This document shows positions 33,701 through 42,091 of a DNA stretch of 64,000 nt, in pieces. The first letter of the stretch is position 1. Each line of letters opens with the position of its first letter. Under the pieces are notes generated by a model. The model ran no database searches. It had not been told where the DNA came from and was given only the letters and a program-made list of their open reading frames with translations. The stretch is taken from contig KL647304.1 of assembly GCA_000727475.1 (NCBI GenBank), forward strand, positions 2,187,968 to 2,251,967. The letters are read 5' to 3'. The DNA is from Sarcocystis neurona (taxonomy: Eukaryota; Apicomplexa; Conoidasida; Eucoccidiorida; Sarcocystidae). The position numbers and the translations under genes are program-made.

Positions 33701-36320
33701 CGTCTTTGCTTCTGGTGCTGCTCTTGCTGCTGCTGCTGCTTCGGCGTGCCCCTTTTTTCTCCTGGTGCTACTGCTGTCCTCCCAAGTTCTGATGCTGCTT
33801 CTGCTCTTCTGCTGCTGCCTCACTCATAGCTGCCGGGGGGGGTGCTAGTTGAAGTGGCAGGGTTCTGCTGCTCCTGCTGCTTGTTTGTCCTAGTAATCCA
33901 GCTGCTGCACGCTTGCAAAATTCAACTGCAGCTGCTGCTGCTGCCCCAAGTGACCGGCTTCTTAGTGGTGCTCCGACGCCTAGCTCCTGCTGCTGCTGCT
34001 GTTTTGTTTGACTCAGAAGCAACGACAATGCGACGGTTCCTGCGATGGCTTTCGGTGTGGGAATTATCCGAAGAAGGACAAGACGTAGTACCAGCAGCAG
34101 CAGCAACAGCAGCACCAGCAACAGCAGCAGCAGCAACAGCAGCAGCAGCAGGAGAGGAAGGAGAAGAAGCGAACTTTGTGACTCGCTACGGTTCAGTGGT
34201 GGCGATCCCGGAGAAAATATCGCTGCTACGGCAGGCGGACCAGTGGTTCGGGAAGGACATTTTGGCGCGTCGTCCATCAAACTACAGCGCTGTAAATCTC
34301 AGAACTCTCTTTATGCATGCGCGTCTCCTTTTTATGTGTGCGGTTGAAACTTCCCCTATACATCTCTTTCTCTCCTGTTTGTAGAACCTGTGCGTATCCG
34401 CCGTTCATACGTTGTCACCCGGTTTCCCGTGTCATGCAGCTAGTGAGGTTTCTCTTTTTCTGTCTCTCTCTCAGCCTATTTATGACGCATGTCTATCTAT
34501 CTATCTATCTATTTACGTCGCTATATCTGTAGTTGTCTATCTGTCTTTCTGTCTCGATCTCACTTTATATATATGTGTACGTAGATAGATGTCAGCGTCG
34601 TCGTCGCGTATGCGTGCGCTAAAAGAGATTGGGCAGAAAACGCATACACAGCAGCGTTAGCGTCACTGAAGAGTGCGCCTTGTAAACGAATAAATGTTCA
34701 TCCTTTTCCCCTGCTTTGTGTGTATATCTGTATACCTTTAGACCTACGTGGGTCATACATAGATATGCATATATACCTGTGTGCGTAGGAGAAGTTTACG
34801 TGAAAATTCCGATGTCTGTGTGTCTACACACACGTCTCTGTAGACATATGAGTAGAAAGATGTGACTTACCTTGTGTGAGTCATATATGTATAGAGATAT
34901 ATAGATGTATTCTATTTCGTAGGGAGAGTCGATGATACATCTGTACGTATTTATATGCATGCGCATGTCTGCTTGTGGGTGTGACTCCGTTTATAAATGA
35001 CAGGAATAGTATCAACACTCTGCAGAGATCGGCAGCATGCTGCGTGTGCACGTGTATATGTCGCTGTCTCTTTAAATGGGTGTGTGTGCGTCTGTCTCCC
35101 TGTGTCTCTCTGCCCGTCTCCGTCTTTCTCTCCAAATAGGTGTGTATATCTCTGTCTCGGACGGCGACCTACACGCCGGCTTGTCGTGCTGCCTTGGTAG
35201 TGCTGCTATCCATGGGTGGCACCGGGTGCACGAATGGGCGTGCTGCTGCTGCTGCGGTTGCTGCTCAGCTGCTGCTGGTGGCGAAGCTCCGGCTGAAGCT
35301 GTCGGATTTGCTGATGAAACTACGAGACGACGCGCTGCCGGAAAATGACATCGAAGAGGCAGAGAGAAGCAGAGCAGACCCCATTTTCTGTCTCCGCCTC
35401 CGGAAGCTTTTCTCCTCTTTTTACGCAGAGGCCTACGCCACGCTTCCAAGCAGAGAAGTAAGAGTAACAAATTTCTACAAAGCACACATTGCCGCTCGGC
35501 GCCTTTATCCGTTCTCCTTGCACTGGCCACAACCTTTCTGACTTACGTTCGCTGACGTCCCCCATGCTGCTGCTGCTGTTGTTGCGCTGTCGCGACTGCT
35601 GCTCTGCTGCCACGACGTCGCCGCTTCTGATCCTTCCTCGACTCTTGCTGCCGCTGCCGTCGCTGCTGCTCGGAGGAGAGCGTCGTTGCTGTTGCTGCTG
35701 CTTGGAGGATATGCGCTGCTGCGGCGGGGGGTGTGCACTGCTGCTGCTGTTGCTGCTGCACTCGCTGCTGTCGCGGGTGTGCGTTGCTGCTGTTGCTGTT
35801 GATACTGCTGGAGTTGGTGTTGCTGTCTGCCTGGTGCGCCTGCCGGTGGAGAGGCGGCTGCTGGTGCTGCTGCAGCTGCCAAGGTCGGCTGAAGGGCGAC
35901 TGCCGCAGCAGCAGGGATCACAGCGCACCCCGCCGCAGCGCAGGATCAACAGACACGCTTGCTTTACGCACCCCTGCCTCGACTTGCATGCGGTTGTATC
36001 ATTTCGTGTGTGAAGGAGGAGCGAAGACGGGGTGGAAGGGAGGAGAAAGCTGCTTGACTGACGCGCGGTGGCATAGATAAATATCTGCATGTTTATATCT
36101 GTCTCTCCGTGTGGGCGTGGCTTGAGACATACTCGTGCGTGAGGAGCGCGTGGACTTTTTTTCGAGGGATGCAGAGGCTAATGTGGGGAGTGCAGCAGGG
36201 CGGTCCTGGTTTATTTCGCAGGACCATCCCGGCAGTGAGACACTGTCGAACGGCTCAGGAGAAGATAAAACAGCAGCAGCGCCTGCGACAGCAGAGTGCT
36301 GCAGCAGCAGCGCGATCTGA
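14089..36320 (+). CDS. THOC1: THO complex subunit 1 (THOC1/Hpr1-like), 11 proposed exons
   Basis: THOC1/Hpr1 is a core subunit of the nuclear THO complex, which couples transcription to mRNP packaging and export and limits R-loops. Proposed exons: 14089-14644, 14972-16158, 17707-18030, 20383-20538, 22190-22277, 25954-26396, 29398-30675, 31473-33174, 34017-34291, 35269-35457, 36222-36320. All joins are in phase and give about 2,098 residues, against about 650 in human THOC1; the excess is Ala, Gln, Ser and Gly/Ser runs. Family landmarks appear in the right order: a helical N-terminal block, a YDLYxxYYxxQ element (DYNLYRKFWSLQ in human), a helix pair matching the human HVYFAKFLTSEKL region, the LxTExxWxxWKExxCxxF signature, and a C-terminal PENxxEE...LRLRKL block (ADPENMVENE...ALRLL in human). 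Identification rests on remembered motifs; exon 5, the exon 6 start and the N-terminus are the least certain. Confidence 0.65.
14972..16158 (+). CDS. THOC1: THOC1 exon 2 (proposed)
   Basis: Begins after a CTG-rich tract ending in GTGAACAG, in phase with exon 1. It starts with a helical stretch ([19 protein letters not shown]), runs through Ala/Gly-rich repeats, and ends with [18 protein letters not shown] before GTGAGC. A second frame over 15300-15560 (Gln-rich, with [14 protein letters not shown]) also looks protein-like, so an unrecognised internal intron is possible here. Confidence 0.45.
16159..17706 (+). other. THOC1 intron 2 with TATATG/TCTATC microsatellite and CTG-rich end
   Basis: From 16400 to 17330 the DNA is (TA)n, TATATGTG and CTCTCTATC low complexity. 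From 17465 to 17706 it is CTG-rich on the plus strand, immediately before exon 3. Open frames here are repeat translations. Confidence 0.6.
17707..18030 (+). CDS. THOC1: THOC1 exon 3 (proposed)
   Basis: Phase 0 at both ends, between a CTG-rich tract ending CCGCAG and the donor GG/GTGAGA. It encodes 108 residues: a helical start ([18 protein letters not shown]), a Ser-rich block with four 15-bp repeats, and [13 protein letters not shown], which aligns with TPFVLLGDVLD of human THOC1. Confidence 0.65.
17809..17868 (+). repeat. 15-bp coding tandem repeat
   Basis: Four perfect copies of GCGAGCAGCAACAGC lie inside THOC1 exon 3 and encode repeated Ser-Ala-Ser-Ser-Asn. They are followed by diverged AGCAGCACC and GCGAGCAGC units. 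The array is an in-frame expansion between conserved helices. Confidence 0.9.
18031..20382 (+). other. THOC1 intron 3 with CT-rich and TATATG arrays
   Basis: CTCCGTCTCTG-type pyrimidine-rich words fill 18160-18480 and 18900-19300. A TATATGTGTACA microsatellite fills 19490-19880, and GACAGAGA purine words fill 20130-20280. A 418-codon minus frame over this stretch is a composite of repeat translation and is not called as a gene. Confidence 0.55.
20383..20538 (+). CDS. THOC1: THOC1 exon 4 (proposed)
   Basis: A clean 52-codon exon, phase 0 at both ends, after the pyrimidine-rich acceptor TTTTTTGTCTTCTGCAG and before CAG/GTATAA. It encodes [19 protein letters not shown], matching the human PLDQCDTIFTFVEKNVATW segment, and a helix ending in AKRALQ. 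It contains no homopolymer insertions. Confidence 0.7.
21602..21905. repeat. degenerate minisatellite in THOC1 intron 4
   Basis: GGTAGGTGGAC/TTGCTATATATA-like units recur near 21602, 21650, 21697, 21840 and 21885, each with a GNAGGAGTGNGTAGGTGG core and AT-rich spacer. Spacing ranges from about 45 to 95 bases. Confidence 0.6.
22190..22277 (+). CDS. THOC1: THOC1 exon 5 (tentative)
   Basis: After GCGTTTTAG the frame reads [12 protein letters not shown] and continues to QRLLQK. Joined to exon 4 this gives [15 protein letters not shown], comparable to LLRMCNDLLRRLSKS in human THOC1. The donor GG/GTGAAG is weak; it leaves phase 1, which matches an acceptor at 25953. The exon may end elsewhere. 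Confidence 0.4.
22278..25953 (+). other. THOC1 intron 5, CTG-rich blocks and microsatellites
   Basis: CTG-rich on the plus strand at 22470-22700 and 24050-24305, CT-rich at 22880-23120, TATATG-rich at 23160-23280 and 23640-23930, and a GATA-type array from 24602 to 25340. The (TG)10 near 24277 adjoins a CTG block. Tyr/Ile/Ser frames on the minus strand (24738-25666) are translations of the GATA array. Confidence 0.55.
24602..25340. repeat. GATA-type minisatellite, plus-strand GATA
   Basis: An AT-rich array in which a TAGATATAGGGAGATAGATATAGATAGATAGACATAT-like core recurs about six times (near 24813, 24927, 25011, 25096, 25178, 25273) at 80-115 base spacing, with (TA)n and GATA between. It lies in THOC1 intron 5. 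Confidence 0.8.
25954..26396 (+). CDS. THOC1: THOC1 exon 6 (proposed)
   Basis: Encodes [19 protein letters not shown], aligning with GRIQLFLARLFPLSEKSG of human THOC1. An Ala/Gly repeat block follows, then [11 protein letters not shown], the counterpart of human YNLYRKFWSLQ. The donor is CCAG/GTGAGA in phase 0. The start is uncertain: 25954 is in phase with exon 5, while 25971 is an alternative phase-0 acceptor. Confidence 0.6.
26121..26192 (+). repeat. 18-bp coding tandem repeat
   Basis: Four copies of an 18-bp GCAGCAGGAGCAGGAGGG unit inside THOC1 exon 6 encode alternating Ala and Gly. Flanking CAGGAGGAG sequence suggests growth from a GCA/GGA seed. Confidence 0.85.
27200..27910. repeat. 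GAGATATA array with internal duplication
   Basis: GAGAGAGATATATAT-type sequence fills this part of THOC1 intron 6. A landmark (GAGAGAAACATATATATATA) occurs at 27391 and again at 27654, with matching flanks, implying a direct duplication of about 263 bases. Confidence 0.75.
28150..28700. repeat. TATC-type array, opposite orientation to the upstream GATA array
   Basis: CTATCTATATCTATC and CTACCTATAT words fill this stretch of THOC1 intron 6. It is the reverse-complement orientation of the arrays at 24602-25340 and 27200-27910. Confidence 0.75.
28860..29370. promoter_or_regulatory. cluster of GCATGC motifs
   Basis: About nine GCATGC or TGCATG words occur in 500 bases (near 28867, 28983, 29012, 29066, 29150, 29192, 29236, 29258 and 29354), just before THOC1 exon 7. 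TGCATGC is a known regulatory word in apicomplexan promoters, bound by AP2-family factors. Its position inside an intron here could mark an enhancer, an internal promoter or simple repeat spread. Confidence 0.35.
29398..30675 (+). CDS. THOC1: THOC1 exon 7 (proposed)
   Basis: Begins in phase 0 after CCACCTTCGCAG with [10 protein letters not shown], continuing the human-like LQDYFRNPVQC segment. Long Ala/Pro/Ser inserts follow, then [15 protein letters not shown] and [19 protein letters not shown], which match the human FAKFLTSEKL and ILLQYLILFQYL helices. After another Ala/Gly/Ser insert it ends with ESFRLLSEP before GTACGT. Frames over 30050-31021 and the minus frames here are shadows. Confidence 0.6.
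30676..31472 (+). other. THOC1 intron 7, CAG-type then CTG-type triplets
   Basis: The first 330 bases are CAG, AGCAGCAACATT and AGCAGCTACATT repeats; the last 260 (31216-31472) are CTG-rich up to the acceptor. If the GTACGT donor at 30676 is not used, the exon could run on to the TAG at 30756. Confidence 0.45.
31473..33174 (+). CDS. THOC1: THOC1 exon 8 (proposed)
   Basis: Starts in phase 0 after a CTG-rich tract ending TGTGCGCAG ([13 protein letters not shown]) and has 567 codons. A run of about 130 residues of Gln with Pro and Leu occupies 31765-32166. It is followed by [19 protein letters not shown], the best single match to human THOC1 (ILNTEENWNSWKNEGCPSF). Gly/Ser/Val repeats and Ala/Gln tracts follow. 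The proposed donor GAG/GTCAGG (phase 1) is only moderate; the frame itself stays open to 33269. Confidence 0.6.
31765..32166 (+). repeat. Gln/Pro coding repeat array
   Basis: CAGCAACAGCAGCCT-type units of 12-18 bp repeat about 25 times and encode Gln with regular Pro and occasional His, Arg or Leu. CAG and CAA are mixed, and CCT is nearly the only Pro codon. It interrupts the THOC1 domain between two conserved helices. Confidence 0.9.
32488..32748 (+). repeat. Gly-Ser-Val coding repeat array
   Basis: GGCAGCGGCAGCAGCGTC-like 18-bp units and shorter AGCAGC/GGC variants encode Val-Gly-Ser-Gly-Ser-Ser repeats inside THOC1 exon 8. The minus frame through it is Pro/Leu-rich and is a shadow. Confidence 0.85.
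33175..34016 (+). other. THOC1 intron 8, CTG-rich 3' part
   Basis: CAG-type triplets continue to about 33500, then the strand switches to CTG-type from about 33540 to the acceptor at 34016. Leu/Cys-rich plus frames and Ala/Gln-rich minus frames over it are shadows. Confidence 0.5.
34017..34291 (+). CDS. THOC1: THOC1 exon 9 (proposed)
   Basis: Follows a 450-base CTG-rich intron end (GTTTGACTCAG) and starts in phase 1, making a Glu codon with exon 8. It encodes [18 protein letters not shown], an Ala insert, then [20 protein letters not shown]. It ends in phase 0 at GCT/GTAAAT. Similarity to human THOC1 in this part is weak; membership rests on phase, position and the clear exon 10 that follows. 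Confidence 0.5.
34292..35268 (+). other. THOC1 intron 9
   Basis: Contains CTATCTATCTA (34495-34512), TATATG and TGTGTCTCC low complexity, and a CTG block just before exon 10. No other feature seen. Confidence 0.5.
35269..35457 (+). CDS. THOC1: THOC1 exon 10 (proposed)
   Basis: Phase 0 at both ends, between a CTG tract ending TTGCTGCTCAG and the strong donor GAA/GTAAGA. It encodes [20 protein letters not shown] and [15 protein letters not shown], aligning in order with the human EEFFEEAIEQADPENMVENE and NYGWRALRLLARR segments near the end of the conserved THOC1 region. It has no homopolymers. Confidence 0.65.
35458..36221 (+). other. THOC1 intron 10, CTG-rich
   Basis: Plus-strand CTG-type triplets fill 35560-35890. 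A minus frame over 35320-36090 (Ser/Gln-rich) is the antisense reading of these triplets. Confidence 0.5.
36222..36320 (+). CDS. THOC1: THOC1 exon 11, stop codon (proposed)
   Basis: The acceptor TCCTGGTTTATTTCGCAG opens phase-0 sequence [16 protein letters not shown], ending in TGA at 36318-36320. A competing frame over the same DNA (to a stop at 36501) is Gln/Arg-rich and lacks an equally good acceptor in phase. Confidence 0.5.
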   Translation, partial: DHPGSETLSNGSGEDKTAAAPATAECCSSSAI

Positions 36321-36539
36321 GCGGGATGCGGAGCTGCAGGAGCCCAGACAGTTACAGCAGCAGCAGCAGTGGGGAAGCAGCAGGGCTCAGAGAAGCAGCA
36401 AGGCGAAGAGAAAGTGCGCGCGCAACAAAAGCAGCAGCAATACTGTCGACAAGCCACAACAGGCAACAGCAGCACTTGCAGGGATGCCAACCGTATATTA
36501 GGAGAAGGGGCAATACTCACACAGCTTCTACGTGTTTTT

Positions 36540-36870
36540 AACTAGTACTCATGTATAGAAGGAGAGGGAGAGATACATAGGTATATATAAATAGATATAG
36601 ATACATAGATATAGATAGATAGATATAGAAAGATAGATATAGATAGACGTATGTATATTTGTATATATAGAGAGGGATAGATAAACAGATGGGGAGATAG
36701 ATAGGTAGATATAGATAGATGAATGTAGATAGATAGACATGGATAGATAGATAGATTGATAGATAGATATAGATAGATATTGATAGATAGGTAGATATAG
36801 ATAGATAGATAGACATAAATAGATAAATAGATAGATATAAATGGATGGATAGATGTAACTCGACAAATAT
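36540..36870. repeat. GATA microsatellite downstream of THOC1
   Basis: GATAGATAGATATAGATAGA-type sequence, plus-strand GATA, begins about 220 bases after the proposed THOC1 stop. Tyr/Ile/Ser frames on the minus strand translate it and are not genes. Confidence 0.85.
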
Positions 36871-39800
36871 ATGTAGATAGATAGATGGGCCTTTATATAT
36901 GTTTGCAGATGAACGAGCATACTCCCATCAGTCTGGCTACCTGTCCGTATCTCTCTTTATATAAATTGTCTAGGATATCTTTAACGTGTGCGAAAAAAGC
37001 ATAGCAGCAGGAAAGAGGGGACTGAATTTGTCTGCAGGAAGCGGGTGATGTGCCGGAGATCCTTTGCGTTTTTGCGGGAACGGCATTTGCTGCAGCAGAC
37101 AGCGTCCTGCGGGGAGCAGCTGCTGGTGTCGTAGAACGTAAATGGCATTTCGCGCCGCGTCGTTCTTCTTTCTTTTTTTAGCCTTATTGTTCTCATACCT
37201 CAATGAAGTGGAAGAGAAGATTATTCGTAGTTGCCACTCCGTCCCTGCGTTGTTTTCTGTTTCTCCCGCATGTCCTACGATCGCCAAGTTGTCAGATCTC
37301 GCTGGGTGACTACGCACGCGCGAGTGTGGGCGGCGTGCTATCCACACTACATATATATATATATATATATGTCTGTCTCTTTGTGTATCTCTCGTCCTCT
37401 TTGAGTAGACTACTTATACGTCTGCACCCGTACACCCATACGCATATATATTCATATATATGTGTATGTGTATGGGTGTGGTAATATATTTGACTGTAGG
37501 CAGACGTAAACAGAGGCGTAGTTTTGTGTACAAGCAGGTGTGCTGGGGCGGACGTGGGGTTCCAGTGTTAAAACGTGCGATTTGACGGCGTCTTGTTTAT
37601 ATTTCCACGACTGCGGACGCGTGCGCGACTGCGTGAAGTGGCTGTCAGTGGCGTGAATGACTGCTTGAGTGCCGCATGCGTGAACAGATGTCTTACTCTA
37701 TCTGTGTCTTTCTTTCTGTCGTTATGTAGTATCGTATATGTATGCATGCGCATATATATATATATATATATATGTATGCGAGTGTAGGCGTATGTGTGTG
37801 TCTGTGTGTGTGATAGCTGTCAGTCTGCTGCAGTAAAAACTCATGTGGACAGACACATACGTAGGAAGACACGCGTACGCACTTGCCTGTGTCGTGGGGT
37901 TGCACATATTTGTATATAAGCGGCGTCTTGGTGAGTTGTTAAGGGCTGGTTGAAGTGTGTCGCGCTGGCTGTGCTTTTCTGCAGACTACTTGCGAGGACC
38001 TCGTGAAGGCGATTGAGGAACTTGACAGCCAAAGCAGCTGACAGTCTTTTTATCTGCCTGTGTGTACGCGCACAAGATGTGCACACTCGTTGACGGTGAC
38101 ACACCCACACGATACATATGTGATACATATATATATGTATATCGCAAGATGCAGCCAGCAAATAATTATTTATGCATGTAGGGTATACAGTTGGGCGTGG
38201 AAGAGTACAATGTGCATGTGTGTGTATGTGCGTGTGTGCGCGTGTGTGTGTGTGTGTGTGTGTGTGAAGATTTATATTTACAGAAGTGGTCACACGTGTA
38301 TACTTCTTGTACGCCGAAACTGCACCTTCTTTTTTCGGTGTGGAGATGCGTGTGAAAACAATGAGATGGAGCGTATGCCACCGGTGTATAGTATTTTCTG
38401 TGAGGAGCCTGGTCTGGCAGGTTCGTGTGGAAATGTATCTGATCGTGTGCATGCATATACATGCAAGTGTAAGTGTAGTGGTGTTGAAAATGCATATGTT
38501 TGTATAGCTGTGTGGGGATAGACACGTGTGTTTGTGTGTGTGTGTGTGCGTGAGCGTAATTTCGGGCACGAGGTAATAGAAGCTGTGAGTATGTTGTCTT
38601 ATGGTTAGGTCGCCACGCTACCTCGTGACACGGAGGGCTGCACACTGTGTTTATGTGTTAACTGTTTCGTACGTACGTGCGCGTAAATTGCCTACGTATT
38701 CTACTGCGCAAGCTGTGGGTAGAGGTGCGCACACGTTGCGTGAGATTCGCAGGCAGGTCTCCTTGTAGGTTCGCATATTTAAGTACGAACGGTTCTGCCT
38801 AGCAGCTCTTTCTGGCAACAGACTGCCAACAACGTCGAGTAACAGCCCGCTGCAGCGGCGTATGGCGAGTGTTTTTCCCTTGCGTAGACAGGCTGAAGAG
38901 AATCAGGCATGCCACCAGATTCACACGTCAAAGATACGGGGTGTCACCTGCGCATGCCGTAGACGATTTTTCAACCTTGTGGGAAGAGACGGTACATGGT
39001 TTTCTTGTAAGCAGAACTGAATAGAGTTGCGAATTAATTATTTGTGAGTACTATGCTCACAATTTTAATCGCGACGGATTTATTAATACCTATGAACAAG
39101 AACTTGACTTGCGGAGACTGACCCTCGAGAGTGGCAGTGGCCAAAATGAAGAGCTTCGCAGGCGCAAGGGATGTAAGATTGAGAAATAGTGTTCACCACA
39201 CATACACATGAAGAAGTCTCCCTGTGGAATTTTCGATTGAGTTTCCTACGCAGGTGGACGTTAAATTACAGATAGTGCGCATCCCGCCGCTTCCAGACCA
39301 GACCACATTTGATGAAATCCGTTAGAAACCGTACGAGTGCTTTAAGGGGTCACCTTCCAATTTGCAGAGTGACTTTGCTGGAGGAAAAAAGCGCCACGCT
39401 GCTGATTTTTCGCTTTGCACACACAGCGTTAACCGTCGGGAGTGACCGTAGGACTCCCTTCACAGATGTTTCGCGCTGCAGCAACGGCGATCGAATACCT
39501 TTACGTTTGCGTCTCGCTAAAATTCGCTCTTGCAACCTGCAACACACTTCGGCACCAGCGCGAGTGCGTACAGAATTGTGTCCAGCTTCTGCAGCGACGG
39601 AAATTACTATTTGCTTGCATCAGCCTCAGCAGTTAGTAGTGAATGTTCGTGTATATATCTGCAGCACCACCAGCAAGATTTGGCCTCTTGTGAGGAACCC
39701 ACGCAGCTTCACAAACAGCCAGGGTTGCCGTCTTGCCGCAGTTGTGGTGCGGGGGAAGGCTCAAAGTGCACGGCCACGAATTCTTTTTTAATTGTAGAGT

Positions 39801-40832
39801 TTTCACGGCCGACAAATCTTCTAACGCCGCACACTTGGACATTCAGAATCGCGTAATTTTGCTCCGCAGAAGCATAGATACTTGTCGTTCCACGCAACCG
39901 TTGGCTGAAGCCACTGAAAAATTGCTGAGCTGTTGTGCGGACGCCAGTGAGCACCTCTACTCCCCCCCCCCCCCCCGTGTAGGTTCACCGCATACGTATG
40001 CTCGTGTAAGGTGAAGTGCGCTCCAGCACACGAAAAAGCAATAGGGGCACCCTCGCAGCTGTTGCGAACTCTCGCTGCGGAAGAGGCTATAAGCTCAATA
40101 CGCGCGTAACGGGTCCTTCACTCGTTCCTTTTCACCATAATTACGCCTACGTATATGCACGCATGTAGATCTTCATCGCGTTCCTGGCGTTGTACTCATG
40201 AGTCATCCTACTTTTGACAAAACACCTCAGCCTCGCCAAGGACGGCGCAGAACTTAAGGGGACGCGTACGTCGGAGACGTTAAATTGCACACAAGTTCAA
40301 AGTGGGAACGTCTCAGAGCAGGTAAGTGAAGATAGCAACTGCGCATTTACAAGTGTACGTACGCCCCACAGTCTTTCAGTTTTCTTGCACCGGCTCTTCA
40401 CGAATTTGGATGGACGTCACCGACGAGAGCCGCTCACGACGTAATTCTATGAAATGGGTGCCCGTATGTTTTCACCTGTGCGCCGAAACGGGTGGCTTTC
40501 GAAGTAAGGGAGACAGCTTCGTGTGACGCCTTCTGGAAGGATTGCCGCGTAGCTCTAGGCGAGATTTGCCGTGTTTTCCGCGGCAACAAGTTCAGATACA
40601 GGCGCTACGTCGCCTCGTTCCTGAGCATTCATAGGGTCCACCAAAGATATGTATGTATGTATTGAATGCAGGGGCAATTATATGTCTGTACACACTTCAT
40701 CTGCCGAACCTTTCTGTACACACGTGGACACAGCATGCTCTTCTGTGTATTTAACACACGCAGACACGTGAGCACACGTGCGGAGACGTACAGGCTGCCG
40801 CAGGTGCACACTGTAAGAATTAAGTCTTAATG
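36871..40832. other. transition into repeat-poor segment, no recognised gene
   Basis: Short (TA)n tracts occur near 37351 and 37752, and a (GT)n tract at 38221-38266. From 38600 on the sequence is repeat-poor. Open frames of 100-160 codons on both strands (for example plus 39309-39791, minus 39709-39954) have unremarkable composition but no recognised domain or matched splice pair. A run of 15 C lies at 39962-39976. Confidence 0.45.
38221..38266. repeat. GT-rich dinucleotide tract
   Basis: Interrupted TGTGTATGTGCG followed by an uninterrupted (GT)n run of about 12 units. It lies at the edge of the repeat-poor segment. Confidence 0.9.
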
Positions 40833-42091
40833 TCAACGGTAGGCGATAACTTGTCTTCTTCTTACGGGCATTATGGGAGAATTTTGCTCGTCCCTCTCCA
40901 GACGGAGGAGGCCTCCTGGCTTTCTTTTATTTAGGAGATCCAAAGGGGAAAGTTTCTTTTCCTCGTGGCCAGGGTAATCAAAGTGCGCCGGATCAGCTTC
41001 AAAAGACTTGTAGGTTCGACCGTAGCGTGTTAATACGGGGGGCCTGCACGTAGATGAAATATCAAAGAACGAAAAATTCAGTTTGTTGTGCACACGTTCG
41101 AAGTTCCGTGAGCGACATAGCACGTGACAGAAGATTTTGGGACGCGTAAATCTAATTGGGGAGGAACCGTGTGCTCGAACAAATACATTAAAGAATGCCT
41201 GGCTAGACAAATAGGTGCTTGCTCTGGCAAACGTGGTTTTTGTGTCTTATTTGTTTACGTCTGCAAATACTCTCGCAGTTGGTCGCTTTCCGCCGCGCTC
41301 GACCTTAAGCGGTCCTGCAAGGAGGTTTACGCGTACGAATTGTGTTTAGCAAATGTAGATTTAGAAGACAGTTGCATACTGCGTAAACAGAAGCCAGCTT
41401 TTCCTCAAGATGGTGTCTTTCTTTCTGAACCTGAAATTAGAAATGCGATAAAATTGTGTGCGGGAAAGATATATAATCGGTGCAGTGGAAACACAAGTAC
41501 ACTACGGCACCCACTGACCTCTTTCAGCTCTGCTTCCCTCCTGTCGATTTCTGCGTCCACGTTTGAAATGTTGTCAAAGGACTTTCAACACAGGAGACAC
41601 GGCGACACCTTTACTTTAGCTTGGCTATTACCTTCTTGGGCTTCATCTGCCGAATAGATACAGTCGTGTGTGTCACACGTTCCACGTAACTTCATCAGCA
41701 CGGCTTCAGGTAACTGCAGTACCTTCAAAGGGCCTCTGCAAATTGTTCTCGGGAACTGCATTTTCAAAAGACGCTTTTGACAAGTGCATTCTTCTGAAAC
41801 GGACAGGTGGTTGATTTCGCAGACAGTGTTATCGCCAGAATGGAACGCAACTGAACGTGTGCAACGTTTCGTTGGTATCTTCCTTCCTTACATCAAGGGA
41901 GCTTGAGTCACTCTGGACATCTGCCCATTAGACGTATTATACGCTGGCCTGCGAAGAACGCTTAGTAGGAGTGAAGTCAGCGCTGAAGTATCGAAGGCTT
42001 GGGTCGATTCGGTAGACAGAGCGGAGCTGGGTCGCGCGGCAAGCCACCAGACTCCGGCAAAAATCGAAATAAATACACGCCATGGAATCAT
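40833..42091 (-). CDS. candidate small secreted protein, two exons
   Basis: On the minus strand an ATG at 42089-42091 starts a 200-base exon (to 41892). It encodes a textbook signal peptide: MIPWR, hydrophobic FISIFAGVWWLAA, then RPSSA as a likely cleavage site. The exon ends in phase 2 at TTGAT/GTAAGG. The next exon begins at 41043 after the pyrimidine-rich acceptor TCATCTACGTGCAG, in matching phase, and reads PPVLTRYGRTYKSF to a TGA at 40833. The product would be about 136 residues. A donor-like CCC/GTAAGA at 40866 could instead lead to a further exon. No family was recognised. Both splice sites, phase and signal peptide agree, but the support is still modest. Confidence 0.35.

Noticed and set aside
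41124..41657. Plus-strand 177-codon frame
   Set aside because: No domain, no supporting splice or start evidence, and it lies in the intron of the better supported minus-strand candidate; a length near chance expectation.
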